Assembly: GCA_964543795.1 (NCBI GenBank)
Contig: CAZIZN010000001.1
Coordinates: forward strand, 124,001-188,000
From: JACKIC01 sp964543795
GTDB taxonomy: Bacteria; Planctomycetota; UBA1135; UBA2386
Length of the DNA stretch: 64,000 nucleotides
Direction of reading: 5' to 3'
The first letter of the stretch is position 1. The number at the start of each line of letters is the position of its first letter. Shown here piece by piece: positions 15,487 through 24,573 of this stretch. The notes under the pieces were generated by a model. The model saw nothing but the letters and a program-made list of their open reading frames with translations, did not search any database and was not told the DNA's origin. The translations under genes and the position numbers were made by a program.

Positions 15487-17682
15487 ATGGATAGTCCGCG
15501 TTCGCGCTTCAGCCGCCGCCACCTGCTCGCGCTGTGCACCTTCCTCGTGCCGCTCGGCGTGCTGGCGCTGCTCGGTCAGAGCGAGCTGCAGCGGCGCGGC
15601 ACCGAGGTGGAAGCCGCCATCGAGCGCGAAGCGCTGCAGTTCCTGCGCAGCGCGGCGGCGGCCGTCGATCAGCAGATCGACCGGGAGGTGGCGCGCATCG
15701 GCGAGGCGGTCCAGAGGCTGCTCGCCGAACAGGGCCCGGTCCGCACGCCGCTGGCGCTGCGCGAGAGCACCCCGGCACTGCTCGACATCGTGCTGCTCGA
15801 CGAACAGTCCGCGCTCGTCTGGCCGTCGCCGCCTCCGCCGACCGCCAGCCTGCCGCTCGGGCGAGACGCCCGTCCGCGCAGCAACGACACCAGCGTCGCC
15901 GCGGCCCTGGGGGCCGTCGACCTGCTGCTGACCCGCGGCGAGGTCGCTGCCGCCGAACCGATCCTCGTCGACCTGCTGCGCAAGTTCGAGGCCGCGAACC
16001 CGCCCGGCCGGAGCGGCCGGCGCGACCCCGACGACGGCGAGCTCGTGGCGCGCTTCCGGCTCGCGACCATCCACCGCAAGCTCGGCCGCACGGCCGAGGC
16101 GCGGCACGAGTTCGAGCAGGTGCGCGCTACCGTGATCGGCAACCCGCGCCGACTGAACTACGAGACCGCCGCACTGGGCCTGATGGCGGAGGCGGCCGTC
16201 GCCCTGGGCGGCACCACCGGCGAACGCATCGCGATGCTGCGCGCCATCGCCGAGAGCAACCGCGACGGCTATGCGGCCGACGGCCTGCTGACCGCCCTCG
16301 CCCAGCGGCTCGCCGAGAGCATCGCCGCGGACGACCCGGCCTATGCCGACAGCCGCAACCTGCTGCGCGAGGCCTACCAGCGGGCGCAGTCGCGCGCCTT
16401 CGCCGGCCAGTACGAACTGCTGCTCAAGGAGTCGCTGCGCCAGCGGCTCCTGCGGCTGTCGGCCGAGGGCGGCCTCGAGGACACGCCGGTCTCCCTCGTC
16501 GCCACGCTCGGGTCCGCGGCCGTGCTGCTCTGGGCGCGCGCGGCGACCGAGGCCGAGCGCAGCGAACTGCGCTGCGCGCGCGTCGCCCTGCGCATCGACC
16601 TCGAACAACTGCTGGCGCCCGTTCTGCAGCCCTACCTGGCCGGCGACGCGTCGTTCACGCTCGCCGTCCAGGATCGCGACCCCGAAGGCGTGCCGATGGT
16701 GCCCGCCCCGACCGAGGTCCCCGCGGACTTCTCGCCGCCGGTGATCGAGGTGCGCGGGCTCGTCCTGCGCGCCTTCCCGGCCAACACGCTGCAGCGCCTG
16801 GCGGAGACGGAGGCGGCCGCGCGCACACGCACCTACCTGCTGATCGCGCTGTTCGTCACGGCGCTGGGTGGTGCCCTGTGGTCCTGGCGCTCCGTGTCGC
16901 GCGAGGCCGAACTCGCGGCGCTCAAGGTCGATCTCGTGTCGCGCGTGTCCCACGAACTGAAGACGCCGCTGGCGCTGATCCGCATGTACGGCGAGACCCT
17001 CGACATGGGTCGTGCCCGCGACGCCGACCAGGCCGCCCGCTTCGGCGGCATCATCGCGCGCGAGTCCGAGCGCCTGACGACGCTGATCCAGCGCATCCTC
17101 GACTTCTCGCGGCAGCAAGCGGGCACGCTGGTCTACGAACCGCGCCCCATCGACATCGGCGAGTTGCTGCGCACGGTGGTCGAGGCCTACACGCCCCACC
17201 TCGAGCAGCGCGGAGCCATCCTCATCGACTCGCTGCCGCTCGGCATCCGCGTCGAGTGCGACGCGAACGCGTGCGAGAGCGCCGTGCTCAACCTGCTCGA
17301 GAACGCCGCCAAGTACGGACCCGAAGGCGATGGCGACCACGAGATCGACCTCGAACTCACCAAGGACCAGACCATGGCGCACATCGAGGTCCGGGACCGC
17401 GGTCGCGGCATTCCCGACGCCGAACTCGAACGGGTCTTCGACGGTTTCTACCGGGCGAGCAACGCCGGCGAGGTCCGCGGCGCCGGGCTCGGGCTGTCGC
17501 TGGTGCGGCACTTCGCCCGCGCCCACGGCGGCGACGTCACCGCCGCGGCGCGTCCGGACGGCGGCACCGTGTTCCGGCTGTCGCTGCCGCTGACGACGCG
17601 GCGCATCGCCGACCCCGGGACCGCGCCGTCGCTCGACACGGCCGGTCCCCTGGCACCCCACTCCCACGCCGAAAGGCCATGA
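15487..17682 (+). CDS. Sensor histidine kinase with large extracytoplasmic helical domain
   Basis: 731 residues. A transmembrane helix at about 12-29 and a second at about 449-467 (LLIALFVTALGGALWSW) enclose a roughly 420-residue sensor region, rich in amphipathic helices that look TPR-like around residues 140-330. The cytoplasmic part has the H-box SHELKTPLALIRM with phospho-acceptor His489, the N-box LNLLENAAKYG, and G boxes DRGRGIPDAE and GAGLGLSLV. The signal sensed is unknown. The stop overlaps the ATG of the response regulator, a clear two-component operon. Confidence 0.95.
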   Translation: MDSPRSRFSRRHLLALCTFLVPLGVLALLGQSELQRRGTEVEAAIEREALQFLRSAAAAVDQQIDREVARIGEAVQRLLAEQGPVRTPLALRESTPALLDIVLLDEQSALVWPSPPPPTASLPLGRDARPRSNDTSVAAALGAVDLLLTRGEVAAAEPILVDLLRKFEAANPPGRSGRRDPDDGELVARFRLATIHRKLGRTAEARHEFEQVRATVIGNPRRLNYETAALGLMAEAAVALGGTTGERIAMLRAIAESNRDGYAADGLLTALAQRLAESIAADDPAYADSRNLLREAYQRAQSRAFAGQYELLLKESLRQRLLRLSAEGGLEDTPVSLVATLGSAAVLLWARAATEAERSELRCARVALRIDLEQLLAPVLQPYLAGDASFTLAVQDRDPEGVPMVPAPTEVPADFSPPVIEVRGLVLRAFPANTLQRLAETEAAARTRTYLLIALFVTALGGALWSWRSVSREAELAALKVDLVSRVSHELKTPLALIRMYGETLDMGRARDADQAARFGGIIARESERLTTLIQRILDFSRQQAGTLVYEPRPIDIGELLRTVVEAYTPHLEQRGAILIDSLPLGIRVECDANACESAVLNLLENAAKYGPEGDGDHEIDLELTKDQTMAHIEVRDRGRGIPDAELERVFDGFYRASNAGEVRGAGLGLSLVRHFARAHGGDVTAAARPDGGTVFRLSLPLTTRRIADPGTAPSLDTAGPLAPHSHAERP

Positions 17683-18404
17683 AAGAACCCCTCATCCTGG
17701 TGATCGAAGACGAGCCCGACCTGCGCGCGGGCCTGCAGCACAACCTCGAACTCGAAGGCTACCGGGTCGAGGTCGCGGCGGACGGCAAGGAAGGACTGCG
17801 CAAGGCGCGCGAGACGAAACCGACGCTGATCCTGCTCGACCTGATGCTGCCCGGCATGCCGGGCCTCGAGGTCCTGCGGCACCTCCGCGAGACGGGACAC
17901 GAGACCCCGGTCATCATCGTCTCGGCGCGCGGTCAGGACCGCGACAAGGTGCAGGGCCTCGAACTCGGCGCCGACGACTACCTCACCAAGCCGTTCGGGC
18001 TCAGTGAACTCACGGCCCGCATCCGCGCCGTCCTGCGCCGCGCGCAGACCGGCGCCAAGGCGGCGGGCGACCGTCCGCAGGCCACCGGCGTGATGAAGTT
18101 CGAAGGTCTCGTCGTCGACTGGCGCCGGTTCACGATCGTGCGCGACGGCCAGGAGATCCAGCTGTCCCGCTACGAAGCCGAGATCCTGCGCATGCTCATC
18201 GAGCGCCGCGGCGAGGTGGTCAGCCGGCAGGACCTCCTGCGCAAGGTGTGGGGCTACGTGCACCTCCCGACGACCCGCACGGTGGACAACCACATCGCGC
18301 GGCTGCGCAAGAAGCTCGAGCACGACGTCGAGAACCCCGTGCACGTCGTCACCGTGCACGGGCTGGGCTACCGCTTCGAGTCGAAGCTGTTGGAGGAGTC
18401 GTGA
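17679..18404 (+). CDS. OmpR/PhoB-type response regulator
   Basis: 241 residues. The receiver domain has the acidic pocket VIEDEPD, phospho-acceptor Asp54 in LILLDLMLPG, and Lys in DDYLTKPFG. The C-terminal winged helix has YEAEILRMLIERRGEVVSRQ and the recognition-helix region TRTVDNHIARLRKKLE. It is the partner of the upstream kinase (ATGA overlap) and is itself joined by GTGA to the following periplasmic protein gene. Confidence 0.96.
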   Translation: MKEPLILVIEDEPDLRAGLQHNLELEGYRVEVAADGKEGLRKARETKPTLILLDLMLPGMPGLEVLRHLRETGHETPVIIVSARGQDRDKVQGLELGADDYLTKPFGLSELTARIRAVLRRAQTGAKAAGDRPQATGVMKFEGLVVDWRRFTIVRDGQEIQLSRYEAEILRMLIERRGEVVSRQDLLRKVWGYVHLPTTRTVDNHIARLRKKLEHDVENPVHVVTVHGLGYRFESKLLEES

Positions 18405-19267
18405 AACCCGCCCTCGGCATCATCGCCGTCGTCGCGCTGGCCGCCGGCAGCCCCGCCCAGGCCGGCACGAACGGCGAGTCGGCGATCGCCGCCCTGCATC
18501 GGGGCTGGATCGCCGAGACGCTGGACCTCGACCGCGCCGCGGCGACGGAGCTCTACCTGGAGGTGGCGAAGCAGCCGCGCGCAGCGACCCCGGAGCGATG
18601 GGTCGCGATCGCGCGTCTGGCCGAGTTGCGTCGTCTCGGGGCCGACGTCGGCGCGCCGCTCGACCTCGAAGGCGCGCCGCAGGCCCTGCGGCAGGAGTGG
18701 GCGGCCGGCCTGCCGCCGCTCGCGACCGACGAACTGATCCGGCAGTTGCGCGCCGACCCCGACGCCGCGGTGGGCTCGATCGCCGGCCGCACCCAGGACC
18801 CGCTGGTCCTGCGGCCGCTGGTGCCGGTGGCCGAGACCTGGCTGCTGGCCCAGACCGGGCCGAGCCTGCGCGATCGCCGACGGCAACGCATGCAGGCGTC
18901 CGTCAACCTGCGCCGCTCGCCGGAGGCGATCGCCTACCTCGAACGTCTCTACGCTTCCACGATCGTCAGCGCCGAGGTCAACGGCCGGCGCAGCCAGGCC
19001 GATGCCCTGCGCGAGCTCTACTTCACGACGTGGCAGCCACCCCAGGTGGTCGGCGACCCCGCGACCCTGATCGCGCGGGCGCGGGATCGGTTGACGGAAT
19101 GGGCCGCCGAACCGTCGACGACGGCGGGCCAGCGCGCCGTGCTGACCATGCTCCGCGACCATGTCGCATCGCGCGCCGCCACCGACCCGCGCGAGGTACT
19201 CGGCCTGCTGCTGCGGCTGCCGCGCTACGCGGAGCGCCTGCTCGCAGAGCCCGCCGGCGGTCGCTGA
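18401..19267 (+). CDS. Exported helical protein coupled to the two-component system
   Basis: 288 residues, beginning at a GTG that overlaps the response-regulator stop; GGAGGAG lies just upstream at 18392-18398. The first 21 residues (leader ending GSPAQA) form a signal peptide. The rest is alpha-helical, with Arg/Ala/Leu-rich segments and no known motif. The coupling suggests it serves the same regulatory circuit, perhaps as an accessory of the helical sensor domain of the kinase; this is inference. Confidence 0.75.
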   Translation: MKPALGIIAVVALAAGSPAQAGTNGESAIAALHRGWIAETLDLDRAAATELYLEVAKQPRAATPERWVAIARLAELRRLGADVGAPLDLEGAPQALRQEWAAGLPPLATDELIRQLRADPDAAVGSIAGRTQDPLVLRPLVPVAETWLLAQTGPSLRDRRRQRMQASVNLRRSPEAIAYLERLYASTIVSAEVNGRRSQADALRELYFTTWQPPQVVGDPATLIARARDRLTEWAAEPSTTAGQRAVLTMLRDHVASRAATDPREVLGLLLRLPRYAERLLAEPAGGR

Positions 19268-19372
19268 CGCCACACGTCGGATGGCACGGCGGTGGCAATC
19301 AGGAGCCACGCGCCGCTCGATCCGGCCGGACGGCGACCGGCTTCGGCAGGGGACTGCGGGAATGCCCCATCC

Positions 19373-19404
19373 GGGTGAGCACCCGTTTGGGTGAGCACCC
19401 GTTT
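19373..19404. repeat. Two exact 16-bp repeats, each containing an inverted repeat
   Basis: GGGTGAGCACCCGTTT occurs twice back to back, at 19373 and 19389. Each unit contains the short palindrome GGGTG-AG-CACCC. The pair lies in the 243-base convergent gap after the two-component operon. Its symmetrical arms suggest a protein-binding site or a structured 3' end. Confidence 0.8.
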
Positions 19405-19478
19405 GGAATTGCTGCGCCTGCCGCCGTGGCGGCAGAGCGATGACCAGGCTTGCCAGCCGTCGGGCCCGGCAGCGATCC

Positions 19479-19504
19479 TCGGACCGTCGCTGCGGACGGT
19501 CCGA
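19479..19504. terminator. 10-bp perfect inverted repeat between convergent genes
   Basis: TCGGACCGTC at 19479-19488 pairs exactly with GACGGTCCGA at 19495-19504 around a six-base loop. It is 211 bases after the two-component operon and seven bases from the stop of the convergent lipoprotein gene. No T-run follows on either strand, so it is at best an atypical bidirectional terminator or a stabilising hairpin. Confidence 0.4.
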
Positions 19505-19510
19505 CGACGA

Positions 19511-19927
19511 TCATCGGCCGGTCGTCTCGCCGCTCTCGGCGTCCGTGCCCGCCTTCTTCTCCTTGTCGAAGATCGTGCCGTGGTAGAAGTCGAGAGGCTC
19601 GATCTCGGGGCCGCTCGGGTGCAACTCGGCCGGGCCGTAGAGCAGGCAGAGCGGCAGGTCGATCAGGTGGATCAGACCGTAGACCCCGTGCTCGATCGCG
19701 TGGTAGGTGAACGTGAAGGGGAAGGCGAGCACCTCGACGATGCCCGAGCTGTCGAGACCTTCGCGGATCGTGCTGGCCGACGTGTAGCCGTCGGTGGCAC
19801 CGCCGTAGATCATGAGCACGGGCGTGCCGACACCGAGCATCAAGTCCTTGCCGGCGCGGTTGACCGTGCCGCAGGAAGCGAAGGAAGCGGCGAGGAGGGA
19901 GACAGCGAAGAGAGACTTGCGGTTCAC
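19511..19927 (-). CDS. Small lipoprotein of unknown function
   Basis: 138 residues, starting at GTG 19927 with AGG eight bases upstream. The leader MNRKSLFAVSLLAASFASCG ends in a lipobox, so the mature protein begins at Cys19. The sequence after it contains GVGTPVLMIYGGATDGYTSA and a hydrophobic stretch VLAFPFTFTYHAIEHGVYGLIHLIDLPLC broken only by His and polar residues, then a charged, Lys/Glu-rich tail. It looks membrane-associated. The family resembles small YceK-type lipoproteins in size and in the Gly/Tyr-rich motif, but I cannot confirm this. Confidence 0.75.
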   Translation of the reverse strand: MNRKSLFAVSLLAASFASCGTVNRAGKDLMLGVGTPVLMIYGGATDGYTSASTIREGLDSSGIVEVLAFPFTFTYHAIEHGVYGLIHLIDLPLCLLYGPAELHPSGPEIEPLDFYHGTIFDKEKKAGTDAESGETTGR

Positions 19928-20113
19928 GTCGTTACCTCGGAGGACCCGCTGGGGTTCGGCACCGTGGGATCTGCGGCGCGCGGGCGGGTCGGCTGGATCG
20001 AAAGGGCCTGAAGGGGAGCCAGATGCAAGCGCAGCACCAGCTTGCGGACAAGAGCCTGCCGCGAAAAGTCGACGGCATGGCAGCCTTGCGGGCGGTTTGT
20101 TAGCGTGCGGCGG

Positions 20114-21175
20114 ATGACCGACTTCGGTGCGAACATCTTCGAAGGCAGCGAGCCACCTCGAGGCGGACGACGCGGCAGCCGCAGGAGCGAAGCCCCGCCC
20201 GAGGCTGCGCCGGCGGGCCCCGCGGCACGACCGCCCGCCCCACCGACACCGCTGCGCGTCCAGGAAGTGCCGGTGACCAACCCCGCGTGGGTGCACGACG
20301 ACGTCGACGAAGTCCTCTTCGTCGCTCCGGCGCGCCGGCCGGCCGCCGAGGCGCCGCGGCCCGCCGCGGCCCCGGCAGCGGAACCGGCGCAGACCCGCCC
20401 TCCGCGCGACGACGCGGGGAACCCGCCGCACCGCGCCGCCGGAGACCCCGTCGAAGCCGACACCGGCGACGAGGGCCGCGCGCGGCACCCTCGCGGCGAA
20501 CGATTCCCGCGTCGGGACCGCGACGACCGGCCCCGGCCCGAGGCCCCCGCCGCGGCGCCCTCGGCACCGGCCGGTCCGCACGCGGAGCTGCGGCCGGCGC
20601 CGGCCAGGCCGCACCGGGGCGAGGATCGCGGTCCTCGGCACCACGAACCGCGTCGGCACGGCACCGGCCATCCCGAGAACGCCCGCCACGAACCGCGCCG
20701 GCACGGACGGCCCCACGAAGAGCCACGGTCTACGGCCGGGGCTGCGCCAGCGCCCGCCCGCGGCAAGGCGCGGGCAGCCGAGACGGCCATCCTGATCGAC
20801 CTCGCGGCGCTGCAGGCCGAAGCGCGCGAACAAGGCGGCGAACTGGCCGTGCACCGGCTGCGCGCCGGCCTCGCCAACGGCGCCCCGGTCCAGGCCGCCG
20901 TGTGCTTCGCCCCCGCCAACGCGCGGGCGCCGAGCGGCTTCGAAGTCGTCTCCGCCAGCGGGCACCTGATCGACGGGGTGCAGTTCACGGCGCGGGCGTT
21001 CGCCCTCGCTGCCGAAGCGTCCCTCGTGCTCGCGCCGGCCACCCCGGCCATGCTCGCACTCGCCGTGGCCCTGCGCCAACAAGGCCATGCCGTCGAACTC
21101 GCCGGCTTCGTCGCGCGCGACGACGACGGACGGCCGACGCGGCGGCTCGGGCGCGATTGCCTGTTCGTGCCGTGA
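20114..21175 (+). CDS. Disordered protein with a C-terminal degenerate NYN/PIN-like domain
   Basis: 353 residues. Residues about 14-215 are Pro/Arg/Ala/His-rich and probably disordered, with repeated HEPRRHG-type strings suggestive of RNA or polyanion binding. The last 130 residues have the strand-helix outline of NYN (LabA-like, PIN-fold) domains: an initial TAILIDLAAL, a middle GHLIDGVQFTARAFALA, then LVLAPATPAMLALAVALRQQGHAVELAGF where active relatives carry an SGDSDF signature before the helix. Those acidic residues are absent, so nuclease activity is unlikely. The assignment rests on pattern only. It is divergent from the lipoprotein gene, with 186 bases between. Confidence 0.6.
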   Translation: MTDFGANIFEGSEPPRGGRRGSRRSEAPPEAAPAGPAARPPAPPTPLRVQEVPVTNPAWVHDDVDEVLFVAPARRPAAEAPRPAAAPAAEPAQTRPPRDDAGNPPHRAAGDPVEADTGDEGRARHPRGERFPRRDRDDRPRPEAPAAAPSAPAGPHAELRPAPARPHRGEDRGPRHHEPRRHGTGHPENARHEPRRHGRPHEEPRSTAGAAPAPARGKARAAETAILIDLAALQAEAREQGGELAVHRLRAGLANGAPVQAAVCFAPANARAPSGFEVVSASGHLIDGVQFTARAFALAAEASLVLAPATPAMLALAVALRQQGHAVELAGFVARDDDGRPTRRLGRDCLFVP

Positions 21176-21273
21176 GTCCGGTCCCGTCCGACCGGGCAGC
21201 CGTCCAGGGCGGACCCGAGTGATATAGTTCCGGGCTGCCGCTGCCGATGCTGCGGCACCGATCGTCGCCCGCC

Positions 21274-22110
21274 ATGTCCCTCCGCCCACGGCTCTCCGGT
21301 CTCGCGCTCGCTTCGCTGGCGTGCGCACTCGCGGCGCAGGTGGATGCCCCGCGCGGTCCCGGCCGCGAGCGGGTCGAGCTGCAGCGGCACGACGAAGAGA
21401 CCAGCCGCACGCTGTTCGGCGCCTGCGACGCCGATGGCGACGATCGCCTCGACCTGTTCGAGGCCTGCGATGCCTTCGAGGCATTGGGCGACCCGCGCGA
21501 TGTGCGCCCGTTCGCCCGCCTCGACGTCGACCGCGACGGCTTCCTGAGCTGGCCAGAGTTCGATTCGCACCTGCGTTTCGCGATCGACCGGGCCGGCAGC
21601 GTGCGGGTTCGGCCGAGCCGCGCCTTCACACCACCGACGGCCCCCGACGGCGCCGCGGCCACGCCGGCCCAGCGACTCCTGCGCCTCTACGACGCGAACC
21701 GCGACGGCGGTCTCGACCCCGACGAAGTCGACCGGTTCGTCGCGCAGATCGGTCTGCCGCCGGCGTTCGTCGCCTCGCTGCGCAGCCTCGATGCCGACCG
21801 CTCGGGCAAGATCGAAGAAGCGGAGCTCGCACCCTGGATGCAGCTGATCCAGCCGTTCCTGCCCGAGGCGGACTTCGCGAACGAGCGGCCCGCGAGCCCC
21901 CTTCCGCCGCCGTGGGGGCTCGGCGACCGCGACGGCAACGGCCGGCTCGACCCTCGCGAACTCACGAACCTGCTGCGACGCCTCGATCCGAGCCTCGTGC
22001 GCTGGAGCACCACGTGGTTCGCTCGCCTCGACAAGAACCGCGATGGCTGGCTCGACGCGGGAGAACTCGACGAGGCGCCGAAGGCCCGCACGACCGCGCA
22101 ACTGCGGTGA
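21274..22110 (+). CDS. Exported protein with six EF-hand-type calcium loops
   Basis: 278 residues. The chosen ATG at 21274 gives a compact signal peptide ending ACALAAQ; an ATG at 21247 would add nine polar residues. Six DxDxDG-type loops follow: DADGDDRLDLFE, DVDRDGFLSWPE, DANRDGGLDPDE, DADRSGKIEEAE, DRDGNGRLDPRE and DKNRDGWLDAGE, arranged roughly as pairs. Each has acidic residues at positions 1, 3, 5 or equivalents and Glu at 12. The protein probably binds calcium outside the cytoplasm. A TGATATAGTT sequence at about 21221-21230 could be a -10 region. The gene is monocistronic. Confidence 0.88.
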   Translation: MSLRPRLSGLALASLACALAAQVDAPRGPGRERVELQRHDEETSRTLFGACDADGDDRLDLFEACDAFEALGDPRDVRPFARLDVDRDGFLSWPEFDSHLRFAIDRAGSVRVRPSRAFTPPTAPDGAAATPAQRLLRLYDANRDGGLDPDEVDRFVAQIGLPPAFVASLRSLDADRSGKIEEAELAPWMQLIQPFLPEADFANERPASPLPPPWGLGDRDGNGRLDPRELTNLLRRLDPSLVRWSTTWFARLDKNRDGWLDAGELDEAPKARTTAQLR

Positions 22111-22169
22111 GCGGGCCCGGCCGCGGCCGCGGAGCGCTGCGGCAATGACGCGGCAGCGCACGCGGCGGC

Positions 22170-23471
22170 TCAGGGCGGCGCGGCGTCGCGCGCCGGCTCC
22201 CAGGTCCTGCCCGTGATCAGCCGGGCGCCGCGCGAGAACGCGAAGTACTGCCACGCCCAACCGATCATCACGACGAGCCGGTTGCGGAAGCCGACGAGGT
22301 AGGCGATGTGCACCACCCACCACACCCACCACGCCAGCGCGCCGGTCAGCTCCACGCGACCGATCTGGCCGACCGCCGCCGCGCGACCGATCGTCGCGAG
22401 CGAACCCTTGTCGACGTAGCGGAACGCGCGGGTCGGCCGGCCCGCGACACGCGCTGCGATGTTCTTCGCCGCGCGCCGCCCCGACTGGATCGCCGCGGGC
22501 GCGACGCCGGGAACGGGCTTGCCATCCTGCTCGACGCAGGCGAGATCGCCGACGACGAACACGTCGGGATGGCCGGGCACGCTGAGATCCGGCGCCACAC
22601 GCACGCGCCCGGCGCGGTCCGTCGCTCCAGGGGCGACGTCCTGGCCGAGCGAGGACGCCGCCACGCCGGCGGCCCACAACACGGTGCGCGCGGCGATGTG
22701 CTCTTCGCCGAGCCAGACGCCGGACTGATCGATGGCCGTGACGCGCGCGGCCGTGCGCACCTCGACGCCGAGCCGCTCGAGTTGGCGCTGCGCGGCAGCG
22801 GAGAGGCGCGTGGAGTAGACGGGCAGCACGCGGTCCGCACCTTCGACGAGCACGACGCGCAACCGGCGGGGATCGAAGCTGCGGAAGTCCTTCGCGACCG
22901 TGATCCGCCCGATCTCCGACAAGGCGCCGGCCAGCTCGACGCCCGTCGGCCCGGCGCCGACGACGACGAAGGTGAGCGTGGCGGGCAGTTGCGCGGGGTC
23001 CGTCTGCCGTTCGGCGGCCTCGAACGCGGAGAGCACCCGCCGGCGGATCTCGAGGGCGTCCTCGACGGTCTTGAGGCCGGGCGCCCACCGTTCCCAGCGG
23101 TCGTTGCCGAAGTAGCTGTGCGTCGCACCCGTCGCGACGACGAGGTAGTCGAAGTCGAGCTGGCCGTCGAACAGCTCGACGCGGCGCTGCTGCAGATCGA
23201 TCCGGGTGACGCGCGCGAGGATCGTGCGGACGTTGGCCTGTCGGCGCAGGACCGATCGGATCGGGTAGGCGATGTCGGCCGGGTTGAGCGCAGCCGTCGC
23301 GACCTGGTACAGCAGCGGCTGGAAGAGGTGGTGGTTGCGCCGGTCGACGAGGGTCACGCGCACCGGTGCCGAACGCAGGGCGCGGGCCGCCGACAACCCG
23401 GCGAAGCCACCGCCGAGGATCACCACGTGCGGTGGCCGTGCGCGCGCAGCCGGGCTCGCCACTTCGTTCAT
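22170..23471 (-). CDS. ndh: Type II NADH dehydrogenase
   Basis: 433 residues, matching single-subunit NADH:quinone oxidoreductases, peripheral membrane enzymes that feed electrons to the quinone pool without proton pumping. The FAD-binding motif is HVVILGGGFAGLSAA near residue 15; a second dinucleotide fold is FVVVGAGPTGVELAGAL; conserved blocks include HHLFQPLLYQVAT, VLWAAGV and VFVVGDLA (FAD-binding aspartate). The C-terminal amphipathic and Trp-rich segment LAWWVWWVVHIAYLVGFRNR is the membrane anchor. The ATG overlaps the stop of the asparaginase gene (ATGA). Confidence 0.95.
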   Translation of the reverse strand: MNEVASPAARARPPHVVILGGGFAGLSAARALRSAPVRVTLVDRRNHHLFQPLLYQVATAALNPADIAYPIRSVLRRQANVRTILARVTRIDLQQRRVELFDGQLDFDYLVVATGATHSYFGNDRWERWAPGLKTVEDALEIRRRVLSAFEAAERQTDPAQLPATLTFVVVGAGPTGVELAGALSEIGRITVAKDFRSFDPRRLRVVLVEGADRVLPVYSTRLSAAAQRQLERLGVEVRTAARVTAIDQSGVWLGEEHIAARTVLWAAGVAASSLGQDVAPGATDRAGRVRVAPDLSVPGHPDVFVVGDLACVEQDGKPVPGVAPAAIQSGRRAAKNIAARVAGRPTRAFRYVDKGSLATIGRAAAVGQIGRVELTGALAWWVWWVVHIAYLVGFRNRLVVMIGWAWQYFAFSRGARLITGRTWEPARDAAPP

Positions 23472-24523
23472 CCGCGGCCGTCGAACAGGCTCGCGGTGTC
23501 GGCGAGCCGCGGCCCGCCCTCGTCGCAGAGCGCGTACTTGCTCGGGAACATCGAAGCGGCGCCGACCCGGCCCTGCTTGTCGGCGGCGTAGAACTGCACC
23601 TGGAAGTCGGGGCGGCCCTGCTTGTCGAGCAGGCGCGCGACCTTCGTCAGCCGCACCACGCGCTTCACGGCCTCGAGGCAGGCGTCGGTCGGCGACTTGC
23701 CGAGCGCCATCTGGTGCACGATGAACGAGCCGCCGTTGGCGAGGATGCAGGCTTCGCCGCGGCCGGTCGAGCCACCCGTGCCGACGTCGTTGTCGCAGTA
23801 GTTGCCGCAGCCGAGCAGCGGCGAGTCACCGACGCGGCCGGCGAGCTTGAAGGCGAGCCCCGAGGTCGTCGTGCAGCTGCCGACGTCGCCGTTGCTCGCG
23901 ATCGCGCCGAGATGGATCGTCCCCGTCTTGTCCTTGTACTTGTCGAACCACTCCTTGCCGTGCTCGCCGTTCTCCTCGGGCGAGATCCAGTCGTCGATCG
24001 CCGAGCGCTTCTCGCGCCACTCGAGCCAGGCGCGACGCGACTTCTCGGTGAGCAGGTTCTCCTCGGGGAAGCCGTGGGCGCGGGCGAAGCGCAACGCCCC
24101 CTCGCCGACGAGCAGCACGTGGTCGGTGTGGCGCATGACCTTGAGCGCCAGGGCGGCGGGGTTCTTGATGTTGCGCAGCGCGGCGACCGCACCGCCGAGG
24201 CCCGACGGGCCGTCCATGACGCAGGCGTCGAGTTCGACGATGCCGTCCTCGTTGGGCAAGCCGCCCAGACCGACGCTGTCGTCCTCGGGGTCGTTCTCGA
24301 CGAGTTCGACGCCGGCGACGGCGGCGTCGACCGGGCGCCAGCCCTCCGTCATGCGCTGCACGGCGAGCGCGACCGCGGCGATGCCGTTCGCGCTCGCGAC
24401 GGCGACGGGCGAACGCTGCCTTCCCGTGCGCACGCTCGGCGCGGCACAGGCGGGCAGGGCGGCGGGCAAGGCGGTGCCGGCGGCGGCGGCCTGCAGGAAG
24501 CTCCGACGGGAGAGGTCGCTCAT
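23468..24523 (-). CDS. Ntn-hydrolase, N4-(beta-N-acetylglucosaminyl)-L-asparaginase family
   Basis: 351 residues with a twin-arginine leader (SRRSFLQAAAAG), hence exported. The family is autoproteolytic: the alpha/beta cleavage site is expected between Gly201 and Thr202 in DKTGTIHLGA, and the strand after it carries the expected TTTSGLAFKLAGRVGDSP and GCGNYCDNDVGTGGSTGRGEA blocks. N-terminal markers are DAAVAGVELVENDPEDDSVGLGGLPN. Family members hydrolyse glycoasparagine or isoaspartyl/asparagine bonds; secretion hints at use of glycopeptides. It is placed between MTA phosphorylase (50-base gap) and NDH-2 (overlap). Confidence 0.92.
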   Translation of the reverse strand: MSDLSRRSFLQAAAAGTALPAALPACAAPSVRTGRQRSPVAVASANGIAAVALAVQRMTEGWRPVDAAVAGVELVENDPEDDSVGLGGLPNEDGIVELDACVMDGPSGLGGAVAALRNIKNPAALALKVMRHTDHVLLVGEGALRFARAHGFPEENLLTEKSRRAWLEWREKRSAIDDWISPEENGEHGKEWFDKYKDKTGTIHLGAIASNGDVGSCTTTSGLAFKLAGRVGDSPLLGCGNYCDNDVGTGGSTGRGEACILANGGSFIVHQMALGKSPTDACLEAVKRVVRLTKVARLLDKQGRPDFQVQFYAADKQGRVGAASMFPSKYALCDEGGPRLADTASLFDGRG

Positions 24524-24573
24524 GGCCGCGGGACTGTAGCGCCCGGGCGGCGCGCGTCCCACGGTCCGACCGC

